A DNA stretch of 64,000 nt from positions 124,001 through 188,000 of the forward strand of contig CAJQUN010000409.1 in NCBI GenBank assembly GCA_907163345.1, written 5' to 3'. Both the position numbers and the translations under genes were made by a program. Below the pieces are notes generated by a model. That model searched no databases. It was not told the DNA's origin and worked only from the letters and a program-made list of their open reading frames with translations. This DNA is from Haberlea rhodopensis (taxonomy: Eukaryota > Streptophyta > Magnoliopsida > Lamiales > Gesneriaceae). Below are positions 44,612 through 55,743 of the stretch, piece after piece; the stretch's first letter is position 1; the number at the start of each line of letters is the position of its first letter.

Positions 44612-46427
44612 ATGTCAAACTCGGAGTTCGGATGCTCCCGAGGGAAACATTCCCGAGGTGGCACCCCTCCGACAGGTCCCTCCTAGAATATTTGATCCCT
44701 CTCTCCCCACCTTTGAGGTTTTTGACGCGAGGAGTCTGGCACAGGCTGGATTTCCTTGGTACGAGATTCTCGACTCGGGGGGTTCTCCCGATGCCGAGCA
44801 CCTTCTCCGTACGTGGTTTATCCCGCCGGACCACGACATCCGGGTTCCTAGGGCTGGTGAGTGTCCGCATCTCCCCCCGCCCGGGTACTTTCCCTTCTTC
44901 ATTGAGCAGCTTAAGAGCGGACTCCACTTTCCTATCCCCCTTTCTTACCAGTAGTTCTCCCATTTTCATTGCGTTTCTTTGAGCCAACTCACCCCCAACT
45001 CCTAACAGAGCCTGGTCTCTGTCACCGACCTCTTCCGATCCCTGGATCTACCTTTCTCCCCTACCCTTCTTCAATGTTTTTTCCAGGTTAAGAAAACCCA
45101 GTCTCCCGGGGTGTTTTACTTTGGTGCCCGGACTTTTTATAAGTTTTTAAATAACATCCCGAGCTCCCGGAAAGGATGGAAACAGACCTATTTTTTTGTT
45201 AAACCACCTCGACGTTGGGCCTGCCCCATGGCCTGGCGAGATTCCTTACTGGCCCCCCGATCCTTGCCCAAAAAATACAAAGAAGACGTGTTCTTTCAAA
45301 CGTTTCAACCATTGGGGCTCGGTGCTTCGATTCGGCTGCCCTGATCAGGGAGGACGTACTCAGGCGTTTTGGGCTGAGCTCCTATCCAGACGTCCCTGGT
45401 GGTACGTTCTTCCTATCTGGCCCTTGTTTATCATATTTACTGTTTCATATGACTGACCTGAGCCATTTCTCTTGCAGATAACATGTCTCTTCAGCAGCTG
45501 CTATCCGCCATGGCGTCTCAGAAGAAAGCGGGAAAAGGGGCGGCTGGGGCGGGCCCTTCGAGCCAACCCCCTAGCGCCCCGGTTGTCATTCCAACACCGC
45601 CATCCCCAGGGGCCAGCCCACCTCGCGCTGAAGAGGTTAGGGAGGAAACCGGCCTCCAAAAAAGGAAAAGGGGTAAGGGCGCGGCCGGGGTCTCGACCCG
45701 GGAAGAAGTGGCTACTTCCCCGGTCATTCATGAGATTGACACCCCACCTGCTTCCCCCCCGAGCCACCAGTCCGTTGCTCCCACCGACCCGGGTTCTCCT
45801 GGGGTGCCAGTTGGTTATACTCGAGAGGTCAGCCTGATCAATTCTGCCCCTTCAGGCCTCCCTGCTCAAATCGTGGAGTGTCTGACCTCTACCGCCGATC
45901 AGCAAGTCCTGACAGAGCTGAGGTGGAAACCCCTAGCAAAGGAAGGGGTATCTCGGGCCCTATTGGTAAGTACTTTTGAAGTTTCCAGGATTTTCCTTGG
46001 AGGATATAGAACGGAGCCGCCCCCCCCCCCCCCCCCCACCACTTTTTCTTTTCAGGGTCTGGTGATGATGTACGAGAGCATTCGTCGGGGTGCGAGCTAC
46101 GGCCAGTCAGCCAGGGATGCGAGGAAAGCAGTGCGGGAAGCCAAGTCAGAGGCTGAGAATGCTACTGCTATTTCTGAGGCGGACGCTGCCGGACTGGAAT
46201 CTCACAGGGCTTCGGTGACCCGACTCCAAGCTGATGTTAAATAGATCCGTGGTGCCCTGGTCGGAAAGGAGCAGGATCTGTCAAACGCCTTGGCCGGGCT
46301 GGGGAGGGTCAAGTCCGAGTTGGCCTCCTATGTGGCTGGCGAACCAGCCCGTCGGGAGGCCTTCATCAAATCCGAGGAATTCACGCGTATGTTGGCCTCC
46401 AAGCCAGGCAAAGGGCTTCCCGCCTAA
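44612..46427 (+). pseudogene. Antisense extra gene of Tat element G (spliced, damaged)
   Basis: Opposite in strand to gag-pol. ATG at 44612, then a one-base shift into the frame open from 44613 to 44950 (PGYFPFFIEQLKSGLHFPIP). A second block spans about 45008-45394 (SPGVFYFGARTFYKFLN, RKGWKQTYFFVK) with a frame change near 45320. A third block, 45479-45965, starts after CTTGCAG and is Pro/Ser/basic-rich. An intron with GTAAGT and TTTTCAG follows (45966-46055). The last block is helical (ARDARKAVREAKSEAENA), with TAG at 46242-46244 and a further open stretch to 46427. The first two blocks resemble the plant gypsy-type putative transposase domain family found in antisense ORFs of Tat elements. 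Function unknown; this copy is broken. Confidence 0.6.
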
Positions 46428-46904
46428 TGACCAGGACCCTAACGACTTCCTGGACCTCAACGCAATTATCGCCAACATCCCTCCTGACTTCGCCAACTAG
46501 ACCGACTTGTTTTTAATCCCCCCTATATTTTTCTTACTTTGTTCTCCTTTGATGCTTGTATCATGTTTTGGATGTATCCCATTGTAATGAAATTATTTTG
46601 AACTTTTATTGCTGTCTAGCCTCTTTGAAGCAACCCGTTCAATTACTCGTAAGAAATTGACTCGATTGTAAATTTACGCCCGTCCTGACCACTTCTGGTG
46701 GCCGGGCTGATCCATGGTTTAGATTGGATTATCCCACAATAATAACTTAAAATAATCCTATGCATAGAACTAAATACCACACAGGGCTAACATGTACAAA
46801 CTCCAAAGATAATAAACCCGTCGGACAACTCTTAAAAATGATACGAGCTCGCGTGCAAATGAGTGCATGACTCTCGTCTGGTCTGCACCCTGGTGTGGGC
46901 TACG
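46428..46904. other. Spacer between antisense gene and tandem repeats of G
   Basis: No supported coding. Probably the 3' untranslated region of the antisense gene; several aataaaa-like polyadenylation-type sequences are present. Confidence 0.4.
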
Positions 46905-47670
46905 CAATAAGGTGCCAGGGCCACTTAAACCCGAGCTTAGGTGACAGGGTTGACCTTCATTTTTAATTTGTGCCAGGGCCTCCTATACCGGGGCTTTAGT
47001 GACAGGGCTGACCTGCACTTTTAATTGGTGTCAGGGCCTCATACACCTGGGCTTTAGTGAAAGGGTTGACCTGCACTTTTAATTGGTGCCAGGGCCTCAT
47101 ACACCTGGGCTTTAGTGACAGGGCTGACCTGCACTTTTAATTGGTGACAGGGCCTCATACACCTGGGCTTTAGCATGCAGGGCAGACCTGTGCTTTTAAT
47201 TTGTGTCAGGACCTCATTCACCTGGGCTTTAGTGACAGGGCTGACCTACACTTTTAATTGGTGCCAGGGCCTCATACATGGGCTTTAGTGACAGGGCTGA
47301 CCTGCACTTTTAATTTGTGACATGGCCTCATACACCTGGGCTTTAGCATGCAGGGCGGACATGTGCTTTTAATTTGTGGGAGGGCCTCATACACCTGAGC
47401 TTTAGTGACAAGGCTGACCTGCACTTTTAATTTGTGCCAGGGCCTCATACACCTGGGCTTTAGCATGCAGGGCGGACCTGTGCTTTTAATTTGTGCCAGG
47501 GCCTCATACACCTGGGCTTTAGTGACAGGGCTGACCTGCACTTTCAATTGGTGTCAGGGCTTCATACACTTGGGCTTTAGTGACAGGGCTGGCCTGCACT
47601 TTTAATTGGTGACAGGGCCTCATACACCTGGGCTTTAGCATGCATGGCGAACCTGTGCTTTTAATTTGTG
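46905..47670 (-). repeat. 58-bp minisatellite in the 3' region of element G
   Basis: About 13 tandem units such as GTGCCAGGGCCTCATACACC TGGGCTTTAGTGACAGGGCT GACCTGCACTTTTAATTG. Two variants alternate: GTGACAGGGCTGACCTGCAC and GCATGCAGGGCGGACCTGTGC-like. It lies between integrase and the antisense gene. Confidence 0.9.
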
Positions 47671-47750
47671 ACATGAGATTTAAAGGGAAAGTTCGCTAAA
47701 TAATAGTGTTCATACATCGAATTGAAATAACAATAATAAAATGCCTAGGA

Positions 47751-48974
47751 TTAATATTTCCTGAGGTGATATGGATTCCAAGGTCTTTTTAGACGTCGGC
47801 ATTCACCCTCCTCTAAGTAATACGATCCAGAACACAGTCTTTGGATTATTTTGTATGGTCCCTCCCATCGGGGATCCATCTTTCTCACCTCCCCTGCTGG
47901 GTTAACCTTGTTGAGGACGAGGTCCCCCACTTGAAAATTTCTGGGTATCACCCTTTTGTTGTAGGCTTTGACTATCTTACTACGGTAAGCCTCCATCCTT
48001 ATAGCAGCCCTTTCCCTTTTCTCATAGATCAAATCCAAATCCAGAGCCCGGTGTTCCTCATTGTTGTCATCATAGGCTTGGACCCTGGCGGAGGTTTTTC
48101 TGACCTCAGGTGGGAGCACGGCCTCCGTTCCATATACCATGCTGAAAGGCGTCTCTCCAGTTGGGATGCGAGCTGTAGTTCTGTAAGCCCACAACACACT
48201 CGGTAACTCATCCACCCAATCCTTACCAACCCCGTACAGTCTTGCCTTTAACGCTTGCACAATCAATCTGTTGGTGACCTCTGTCTGCCCGTTGCTCTGC
48301 GGGTAACCCACCGATGTAAAGGCCTGCTCGATCTTCATTTCCTTGCACCAAGCCATTAACTTATGCCCCTGGAACTATCTCCCATTGTCTGATATCAATT
48401 TCCTGGGTACTCCAAAACGGCAAACTATGCTCTTCCACAGAAAGTCCAGCACATTCTCTTCGGCAATCTTGGCTAAGGGTTCGGCCTCGACCCATTTCGA
48501 GAAATAATCCACAGCCACCAACAGAAATTTCTTTTGCTTTCGGGCTATCGGGAAAGGTCCCACAATATCCAAACCCCATTTATCGAAGGGGCAGGCCGAC
48601 GTTACCACTTTCATGAGCCTTGCTGGCCTTAATTGGAACTTATTGTTCCTCTGACAACCCTCACAAGTGACTACAGTCCTAATCGCATCATTCCTTAGGG
48701 TCGGCCAGAAGTATCCAGCAAGGAGGGTCTTTCTGGCCAGAGCCAACCCCCCGAGATGGTCTCCACAACATTCCTCGTGGATTTCCCTTAGCACATATTC
48801 TGCCTCCTCCGCGCTCAGACATCGGAGCAGGGGTCCGGCAAAGGACCTCATATATAACACATCCCCTATCAGAACAAATCGGAATGAATGCCTCTTCAAC
48901 CGCCGGGCTTGGTTCTTATCAGCGGGTACTTCGAACTTTCTCAAGTAGTTCAAAATCGGGGCCATCCAACTCAA
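47751..48974 (-). pseudogene. Element G integrase
   Basis: On the minus strand: zinc finger (H...H, then CEGCQRNN), the catalytic core with the first Asp in KWGLDIVGPF, the second Asp in KLISDNGR, and the Glu region YPQSNGQTEVTNR, then a C-terminal domain (RNFQVGDLVLNKVNP, GPYKIIQ) ending HLRKY. One stop region near 48372-48360, between the second Asp and Glu, breaks the frame. No chromodomain, as expected for Tat. Confidence 0.88.
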
Positions 48975-49490
48975 GACCTCGGGGCCTCTGCCCAGGGCTG
49001 GGTTGACGGAACCAACTCAGTTTGAAATATGAGCTCCCTCTGTGACAAAGGAACTAGGGACGTTGACCACTTGGAGAGCTCATCAGCTTCGTGATTATCC
49101 TCCCTAGGGATATGCATTATGCTCCATTCCACGAAACTTTCTGACATCTCTTGTATAGCCTTCAAGTACTCTATCATCTTCTCGCTTTTGGCCTCGTATT
49201 TCCCTTTCACCTGCTGAGTTGCCAGCTGTGAGTCCGAGTGAAGGATCACCCGGCTGGCACCGACCTCCTTCGCCAACCTCAGCCCAATCAGTATGGCCTC
49301 GTATTCCGCTTCATTGTTAGAAGCCCGGAAATCCAATCTGACAATGACCTTCATTTTTTCACCCGCAGGGGATATCAGAACAATCCTCACTCCACTGCCT
49401 TCACTGTTTGCTGCTCCGTCCACGTATACTTTCCATGGCTCCTCAGTCTCAACCTCTATCATCTCCGCGAGGAAATCTTATAAAGCCTGA
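48971..49490 (-). pseudogene. Element G second (archaeal-type) RNase H
   Basis: The 163-codon frame has the four acidic positions of this fold: YVDGAANSEGSG, NNEAEYEA, HSDSQLATQQ and NHEADELSK. Tat-lineage elements carry this domain in addition to the usual RNase H. Frames break just upstream (near 49463-49546). Confidence 0.85.
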
Positions 49491-49546
49491 GCTTTAATGG
49501 ATGACCGAGGTTGGTAAGTTACGTCGTACTTGCCGAGCTCGATTGT

Positions 49547-50027
49547 CTACTTTACCAATCTCCCCGATACGTCATGCTGGGTCATTATCCTACCCATGGG
49601 GCTATTGGTTAGCACCGAGATGGGGTGGGACAAGAAGTAGGGTCTCAACCTTCTTGCGGTTATGACCAAAGCAAATGTCAGCTTCTCAACCTCTGGATAT
49701 CTGAGTTCCACACCTCTCAGTGCATGGCTGACATAGTATATCGGCCTCTGGTCCGTGCCATCCTGTTTTATCAGTACTGAGCTAACCGCACTCTCTGTAG
49801 CAGATAAGTAGATCCACAATCGTTCACCGAGCTCGGGCTTTACCAGGATGGGCAGCTCGGCCAAGTGCTTCTTCAAGTCAGCGAAAGCTTTCTCGCACTC
49901 GTCGTTCCAATCAAACTTTTTCGCCTTTCTTAGTACTTAGAAGAAAGGGTAACTCCTATGAGCTGACCTGGAAATGAAACTAGCCAAGGACGCGATCCAC
50001 CCTGTCAGTTTTTGCACCTCTTTTATA
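49547..50027 (-). pseudogene. Element G RNase H (original Gypsy domain)
   Basis: YLSATESAVSSVLIKQDG and RPIYYVSHALRGVELRYPEV identify it. The usual TDH motif reads LTNSP, so the catalytic Asp-His is lost, which is common in elements with the second RNase H. Stops and shifts near 49940-50030 separate it from RT. Confidence 0.8.
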
Positions 50028-51353
50028 CTACGAGGTGAGGGTCATCTCTTGAATTGCTCTGACCTTTTCCGGGTTGACCTCGATCCCCCTCTCGGTTACC
50101 ATGAAACCCAAGAATTTCCCGCTCTTCACGTCGAATACGCATTTAGCGTGATTTAATTTCAGACCAAACCTGCTTAGTGTGGCAAAAGTTTCCTCCAAGT
50201 CAGGCAATATGTCTGCCTGGCTCTTAGATTTTACCAAGATGTCATCCACATAAACCTCAATGTTCCTTCCCGCCTGGTTTTCAAACACTTTGTCCATCAA
50301 CCTCTGGTATGTGGCCCCAGCATTCTTGAGGCCAAAATGCATGACCACATAGCAGAACGTTCCATCCGACGTGATAAAACTGACCTTATCTTGGTCCTCC
50401 TTTGCCAAGGGTATTTGGTGATATCCTTGGTATGCGTCCATGAAACATAATAACTCGTACCCTGAGGTGGAATCTACCAACTGGTCGATCCGCGGTAGGG
50501 GATAACAGTCCTTGGGACAGGCTTTGTTCAAATTACGAAAGTCAATGCACATCCTCTATTTTCCCGCCGACTTTGGAACAAAAAACACGTTAGATAACCA
50601 GGTGGGGAACTGCACCTCCCGTATCTGACCAGCCTTCAGCAAGGTCTGAACCTCGGCTCGGATAATTCTGTCTTTATCTGGTCCAAAATGCCTCTTCTTT
50701 TGCCTGGTTACTTTGACTTCCGAATTGACATTTAACCTATGCTGGGTTACTGTGGGAAACACCCCTGCCAACTCTGTCGGAGACCAGGCGAATATTCTGG
50801 CATGCTTAGATAGACATTCCACCAAATCGTGCTTCAGGACGCTGTCCAGGTCGGACGCTACTCTTGTGGTTTTATCAGGCTGACTTGGGACTAACATAAT
50901 TTCCTCCTCCCCGTCCCGCGTCGCCTGCACCTCCTGCACCATTTGTACTCCCCTATCCTCCCGTCCTTCATCACCGCCCCTTCTGGATCTTTTCACCTCT
51001 ACCCTTACAATTTCAGCGTAGCATTTCTTGGATGAGGGCTGGTCTCCCCTAACTTCCCCCACTCTATTTCCTACAGGGAACTTTATCTTTTGATGGAAGG
51101 TAGAGGCCACAGTCCTGAATTCGTTCATGGCTGGCCTCCCCAGAATGATGTTGTAAGAAGAGGAGGCCACCACAATGGTGAATGTGATCAGCCTCGTTTT
51201 CCTATCCTCGTTAGACCCCAAGGAAAGGGGCAGGGAAATCTGACCGAGGGGGTACACGGTGTGCCAGGCGAAGCCAAATAGGGGGGTGTTGATTGGCTCG
51301 AGGTGAGATCCCCCCCAAGTCCATCTGCCGAAAGGCTTCGTCAAACAACACAT
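50028..51353 (-). pseudogene. Element G protease C-terminus and reverse transcriptase
   Basis: The frame 51353-50556 holds the protease end (YNIILGRPAMNEF) and the start of RT (PTWLSNVFFVPKSAGK). TAG at 50553-50555 stands where a Trp codon is expected. The next frame, 50552-50028, holds the RT palm (CIDFRNLNKACPKD, FMDAYQGYHQI) and the catalytic YVDD near 50238-50249. Length and order are normal for the family. The single stop and the upstream frameshift make it inactive unless recoded. Confidence 0.88.
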
Positions 51354-52980
51354 TCACCGAACTCCCGGTGTCTACAAACACCCTCCCGACTTCATAATTG
51401 GCAACAGTCGCTCGTATGACCAGGGCATCATTATGGGGTGCGCAAACATTCTCCAGATCCCGTGGCCCAAAACTGATAACCGCCCCCTCCTCGGCACCGC
51501 CAACCCCTCCTACACTCAGGGTTTCTCTCCTACTAGCAGCCTTCCTGGCTCTGTTAGAATCCCCATCCATCGTGCCGCCCGAGATCATGTTGATGATTCC
51601 CCGGGTTGGTGAGTCAACCCGGGGAGGGTTGAAGTCATTTTGATTCCTCTGGGGTCCTCGAGCCCGTCCTCTGCCGCGAAACGGAGGCCGAAAGTTAGTC
51701 CGTCCCCCTCTCCCTCTTGTCCATGACGGACCTCGACCTCTTCCCCGAGGAAGATTATCCCCTGGTGGGCAGGGTCGAAAAAACAACTGCTTGAACTGGG
51801 AACTGCTATGCACTGCCTTCTCAAGTTCCTGATCCAAACGATGGCAATCTTGAGTAGTGTGCCCGGTCGCTTGGTGGAAGATGCAGTATTTCTCCGAGAC
51901 CTCCTTCCTCGGCTCTACACTGGTTTGTGCTGGCTTTTGCAAGATATGTTTGTCTTCACATATGCGGACGGCCTCCTCCTTGGAGACTTTCAACGGCCTA
52001 TATTGGGAAAAGCAGCCGAGTTGTGCCCCTTCCACGGGCCGTTTTTTGCCCTGGCTGAGCCGTTTTTCCCCAGTCCGCCGCACTTCCTTCCTCCTCAGTT
52101 GCTCGGCCTCTTCCACGTTAATGTACTTTTCCGCTCGGGTGAGCAGATCATCATATGTAACAGGAGGCTTCTTTACTAAGGATCGGAAGAAGTCTCCTCC
52201 TCTCAGGCCTTGGGTAAAGGTGCTGATCAGAATTTCCGCCGGGCAGGCCGGTATTTCGAGTCTCACGGTGTTGAAGTTTTTTATATACTCCCGCAGCGGC
52301 TCATCCTCGGCTTGCCTCATCTCGAACAGGCTCAGAGATGTCTTCTTATATCGCTTGCTGCTAGCATATTGGTGTAAGAACGCGGAGCTAAATCCTGCGA
52401 AGGAAGTAATTGAACCAGGCTCCAACTGGTTGAACCACTTCTGGGCCGACCTCACCAAAGTGGTCAGGAACACTTTGCACTTAAGGCGATCTGAGTAACA
52501 ATGTAGCATGGCCGCGTTTTCAAACCTGCCCAGGTGTTCTTCCGGGTCCGTGCTCCCATCGTATTCCCCAGCATTGGGGGGTCGGAAATTATTTGGGAGC
52601 TCCTCATTTACGATTTCACCCGAGAAAGGGGTTCCCCTCCGGATAGAGGCACCCCCCATTCCCTTCTTCATCCTATGGACCTCGTCCTTCAGCTCCTCCA
52701 CATGGCCCTCTAGATCGGGGACAGTAGCCACTTTAGGACGGGAAGTTGCTCCCTGCTCGGGCTCCTTCATCTGCTGGGAGCATTCCCCAAGCACGCCCTC
52801 GGACGGACCTTCCTTTCTCCTCATGGTCTGTTCCACTGTAACTGCAATTAGTCGGATGAGCTGTTCCAGTGTTAAAGCTCCCACTGTCATGTTGACCCCG
52901 GACGGTGGCTGTTCCTCTCCATTGGTGGAGGCGTGATGTTCTCGGTTTTCCTCCGCATCGGTTCTCCTTGTTCTCACCAT
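51211..52980 (-). CDS. Element G gag with protease start
   Basis: 589 codons from ATG at 52980, 28 bp from the primer site. A short coiled region (about residues 95-110) precedes the retrotransposon Gag domain (FLTTLVRSAQKWFNQLEPGS, FTQGLRGGDFFRSLVKKPP). A CxxxH-type motif (YCIFHQATGHTTQDCHRLDQ), an R/G-rich nucleic-acid-binding stretch and the aspartic protease motif FVDTGSSVNVLF (about residue 540) follow. A shift near 51300, in a run of G on this strand, ends the frame early at 51211 with an unrelated tail. Confidence 0.9.
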   Translation of the reverse strand: MVRTRRTDAEENREHHASTNGEEQPPSGVNMTVGALTLEQLIRLIAVTVEQTMRRKEGPSEGVLGECSQQMKEPEQGATSRPKVATVPDLEGHVEELKDEVHRMKKGMGGASIRRGTPFSGEIVNEELPNNFRPPNAGEYDGSTDPEEHLGRFENAAMLHCYSDRLKCKVFLTTLVRSAQKWFNQLEPGSITSFAGFSSAFLHQYASSKRYKKTSLSLFEMRQAEDEPLREYIKNFNTVRLEIPACPAEILISTFTQGLRGGDFFRSLVKKPPVTYDDLLTRAEKYINVEEAEQLRRKEVRRTGEKRLSQGKKRPVEGAQLGCFSQYRPLKVSKEEAVRICEDKHILQKPAQTSVEPRKEVSEKYCIFHQATGHTTQDCHRLDQELEKAVHSSSQFKQLFFRPCPPGDNLPRGRGRGPSWTRGRGGRTNFRPPFRGRGRARGPQRNQNDFNPPRVDSPTRGIINMISGGTMDGDSNRARKAASRRETLSVGGVGGAEEGAVISFGPRDLENVCAPHNDALVIRATVANYEVGRVFVDTGSSVNVLFDEAFRQMDLGGISPRANQHPPIWLRLAHRVPPRSDFPAPFLGV

Positions 52981-53008
52981 TGTATCAACGTCCTTTGCTC
53001 ACTTTTCC

Positions 53009-53024
53009 CACCGACGGCGCCAAT
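53009..53024 (-). promoter_or_regulatory. Primer-binding site of element G
   Basis: TTGGCGCCGTCGGTGG on the minus strand, one base from the 5' LTR. TGGCGCC is the common start of primer sites in Tat and Athila elements. Confidence 0.85.
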
Positions 53025-53025
53025 T

Positions 53026-53815
53026 TGTTACCTTCTTTTTTGGTTCGCTTTGATAACAAATGAATTTATATGGGAGGAGGGATGAGCTATTTCGTGAAAT
53101 CACTGGTTAGGCCGGAGCCTGGGCAAATCTAACCGGTTAAAAATCTCCAGCGATCAAACTGGTGAATGGTTTCTCTTCCTCTTTTTCACACCCTTCTCTG
53201 GCTAACAATTCTCCTCTTTATAGGGGGAGGGTAATCAGTGGTCCCGTCTTGCCTGGGACTTTGGGGACAATGTCTGATGCCGGGGGGAGAACCACAGACT
53301 GGGGACCACCTACACTGTTACCTACCTCGTACGACCTCCCTGCTTTTGCAATTCTGTCTGTATCCGGGGATATGCTTTTCGTAGGTACTTGACCATCCTC
53401 TGATTGGTTAGTGGGCCTAGCCTTTGCTTTAATAGGTGTCCGACTCCTGTAACCCCAGTCCCGGTATACAGGACCACCATATGTGTCACTGACCCTCTCG
53501 GCCTCAGCTCGGCTGTCCTGGCCAGTTGTTGTCGTCTCGACCTCTTGAGGTACCTCCTTGCCTCAGCTCGGAGGTCGCCCCGAGGGTTATGGCCAAGGAG
53601 CGCGTAATAGGGCTCTGCTCGGAAAGGACCACGGCAGCTGACTAGAGGTGGTCGTGCCCGGTGTCAACTCGGCTCGGGCGGTGAGCTTGAAGAGGACAGC
53701 ACGGTAGCCGTCCTGACGACTTTCTCTAGCTGGGCTGTAAACGGGTCCCCAATTGACCGGGCCCAAATAAAGTTCCGGTCCCTAAACTTATTGGGCCTCA
53801 GGGCTAGGGATATCA
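53026..53815 (-). mobile_element. 5' LTR of element G
   Basis: 790 bp, + strand TGTTACCTTC...GGGATATCA, followed by the duplication GGTAC. Confidence 0.92.
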
Positions 53816-54227
53816 GGTACCATGCTGCAGCGTCCCCCTCAAAATGAAATGCAACAATCTGGAGACGAATATCCTTAGGAACAGCATGTAAGGAGAAGTA
53901 TTTTCAATCTTATAAATCCAGTTATGGGCATCCTCGCCATTGAACCGAGGTACATCATACTTGAAGCCCTTGAGGTAGGACGAGATGTCCTTGTTTCCCT
54001 GGTGCAGTTGCCATGAAGAGTCACTTGCAAATTTGGATGATTTCGATGAGCCCTTTTTTTCGCCAGATGGGTCCTGAATTTTCTGAGACAGCTGGTCCAG
54101 TTGCAGATCCATCATCGCCATATATTGCTCCAGCATCTTGGTATACGTTGCTAATTGAGTGTCAGAATGAAGTTTGAAGTTTGTTTCTAGCTGTTGCATT
54201 GCCTCCGCTATTTCTTTGTTTCGCATT
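53816..54227 (-). pseudogene. Element D gag, N-terminal part
   Basis: Minus-strand ATG at 54227 (MRNKEIAEAMQQLE), a long amphipathic, likely coiled-coil start, then a K/S-rich linker and the Gag entry motif YDVPRFNGEDAHNWIYKIE. A frame change near 53865 precedes the point where element G is inserted (GGTAC). Confidence 0.8.
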
Positions 54228-54242
54228 GCACCAAGAGCACTG

Positions 54243-54604
54243 TGATAGACAATAGACACAATTCGAGTTTGTGCTAACTCCCGTGAACAATAAAATCCAA
54301 ATGTAATTTCTTGATATCCACTCTACCTCGCATTTACGGTATATATCTCTCCTCTCAATAACCAAGCAAGGAAAATGAACCAATTAACATAATCATAACA
54401 AACTATGGCAGTGAATTGCTGGCAGTGGAATTGACATAATCTTTCATCCATGTGGGTTGGGTGTGCTTGCGTGTGGGATGACGTAAATCTCCGTTTCCCT
54501 CTTCTTCCTCCTGTGCTATTTTCTCCTGATTCCCCCTGCTAGCCCACTCCAGTATTTGTTGGCCCACCAACTCAGAGCCCATTTCAATTGATATGTTTGT
54601 ATCA
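54243..54604 (-). mobile_element. 5' LTR of element D
   Basis: 362 bp, colinear with 36185-36570 but with two deletions and an insertion. Followed by the duplication GTGTA. Confidence 0.88.
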
Positions 54605-55743
54605 GTGTAGTAGATGATTCTGTACATGCATTTGAGTGGCACCTGTACGGACCTATACTAAATTCCAATTATGTGGCTTTTTGAGATGATGTTATGTAGT
54701 GTTAATGATATCATAATGTGGTTTAGTGGGATTGAGATGAAATCTCTATGTTATATCAAGTTGAGGTTCCGGGAGTAAAGAATAATAAATAAAATAAAGT
54801 TAAAATTATAGATGTCTTTCTGTAGAATAACTTTACAACTTTTGACACAGTTTGAATAATGATAGATAGACCCCATGTAGAATAAAGTTTTTACGAATTT
54901 ACCCATTCTATTTTGTAACAAATAAAGGAAAAATTTGAGTTGTTTCCTCTATGATTTGACATAAAAATACATAGAATATATATACGTTCTCTTTTAAACT
55001 AGAGGAAAGAATACGTAATTGTTCAAACTAAATGGGTCTTTATGTGATTCACCCTAATATATGTATTTATTTTAAGAAATGAATTCTATCTTAAAATTAA
55101 TGGGTATTTGAGATGTTAGTTTTTCGAGTTTAAATCCAAAATTTCCTACCATTTGAAATTACCAAATTCATTCAAGGTTTATATGATAGCGGTATTTGGT
55201 TGATGTATTGTTTGTCCGCAAATGTTTATGTGGTTACTAGTTTGTATGTCGTGTGAAGTGTCGAAATATGTGAAGCTCAGCCGATAGGATTAAATTTGAG
55301 CTCGAATATACTTATTCGAGCTAAATTTGAAGTTTGAATGTTAAATAGTTTTTACTCGAAATATTCCGCTAAATATTTCGGCTGAATTTTATTATTCTGC
55401 CATATATTTTATTTCTCTCATCCTCCTCCCGCATTTTATTTTTCCCCACCCCCGATATTATAACTCCCAAGTGTTTTATTTCTTTTTCCATCCCATATTG
55501 AATGAAATAATTCATAAATACGATAAGTATATTGGAAGTATTTGAAAGAATAGGAAGTGCGCTTGGAGTAACGATTTTGAAGTGTGATATCCTTCAGTTT
55601 AGGAAAAAAATTGGAGTAGAAATTGTGATGGAAAGTCAGGAAAATAGGAATTTTGAGGTGTTTGAAGTTGGATTTGAGTCGTAGGGTATTTTTTGATGAA
55701 AATGAAGGATTTTCTTATGTAAAAAAATATATATATATTAAAC
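54605..55743. other. AT-rich host DNA right of element D
   Basis: No supported gene. It contains a 9-bp inverted repeat AGCTCGAAT...ATTCGAGCT with a 6-nt loop near 55300-55323. Confidence 0.4.

Larger units (their letters stand above)
43471..53815 (-). mobile_element. Element G: near-complete Tat-lineage Gypsy element
   Basis: 10.3 kb with LTRs of 788 and 790 bp, duplication GGTAC (43466-43470, 53816-53820), a TTGGCGCCGTCGGTGG primer site and a G-rich polypurine tract. Minus-strand order: gag, protease, RT, RNase H, a second (archaeal-type) RNase H, integrase, a tandem-repeat region, then an oppositely oriented extra gene, then the 3' LTR. The second RNase H and the antisense gene are hallmarks of the Tat lineage. 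Confidence 0.93.
36185..54604 (-). mobile_element. Element D: chromovirus carrying nested elements E, F and G
   Basis: LTRs of 386 bp (36185-36570) and 362 bp (54243-54604) start TGATAGACAATAGACAC and end TTGTGTCA/TTGTATCA. The duplication GTGTA flanks both sides (36180-36184, 54605-54609). Read on the minus strand: LTR, gag (split by G), a gap filled by LTR E plus F, then RNase H, integrase, chromodomain and LTR. Protease and most of RT are missing. The chromodomain and short LTRs suggest a Reina-type chromovirus; clade assignment is tentative. Confidence 0.87.

Noticed and set aside
44550..44987. Minus-strand frames opposite the antisense gene of G
   Set aside because: They mirror the GC-rich + strand exon; the + strand has the TATA box, splice sites and family resemblance.
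46905..47670. Repeat array read as coding (a 91-codon minus-strand frame)
   Set aside because: The frame exists only because the 58-bp unit lacks stops over a short span; it belongs to the non-coding 3' region of G.
51398..52936. + strand frames opposite Tat gag (for example 51857-52498 and 52508-52936)
   Set aside because: Shadows of the well-supported minus-strand Gag.
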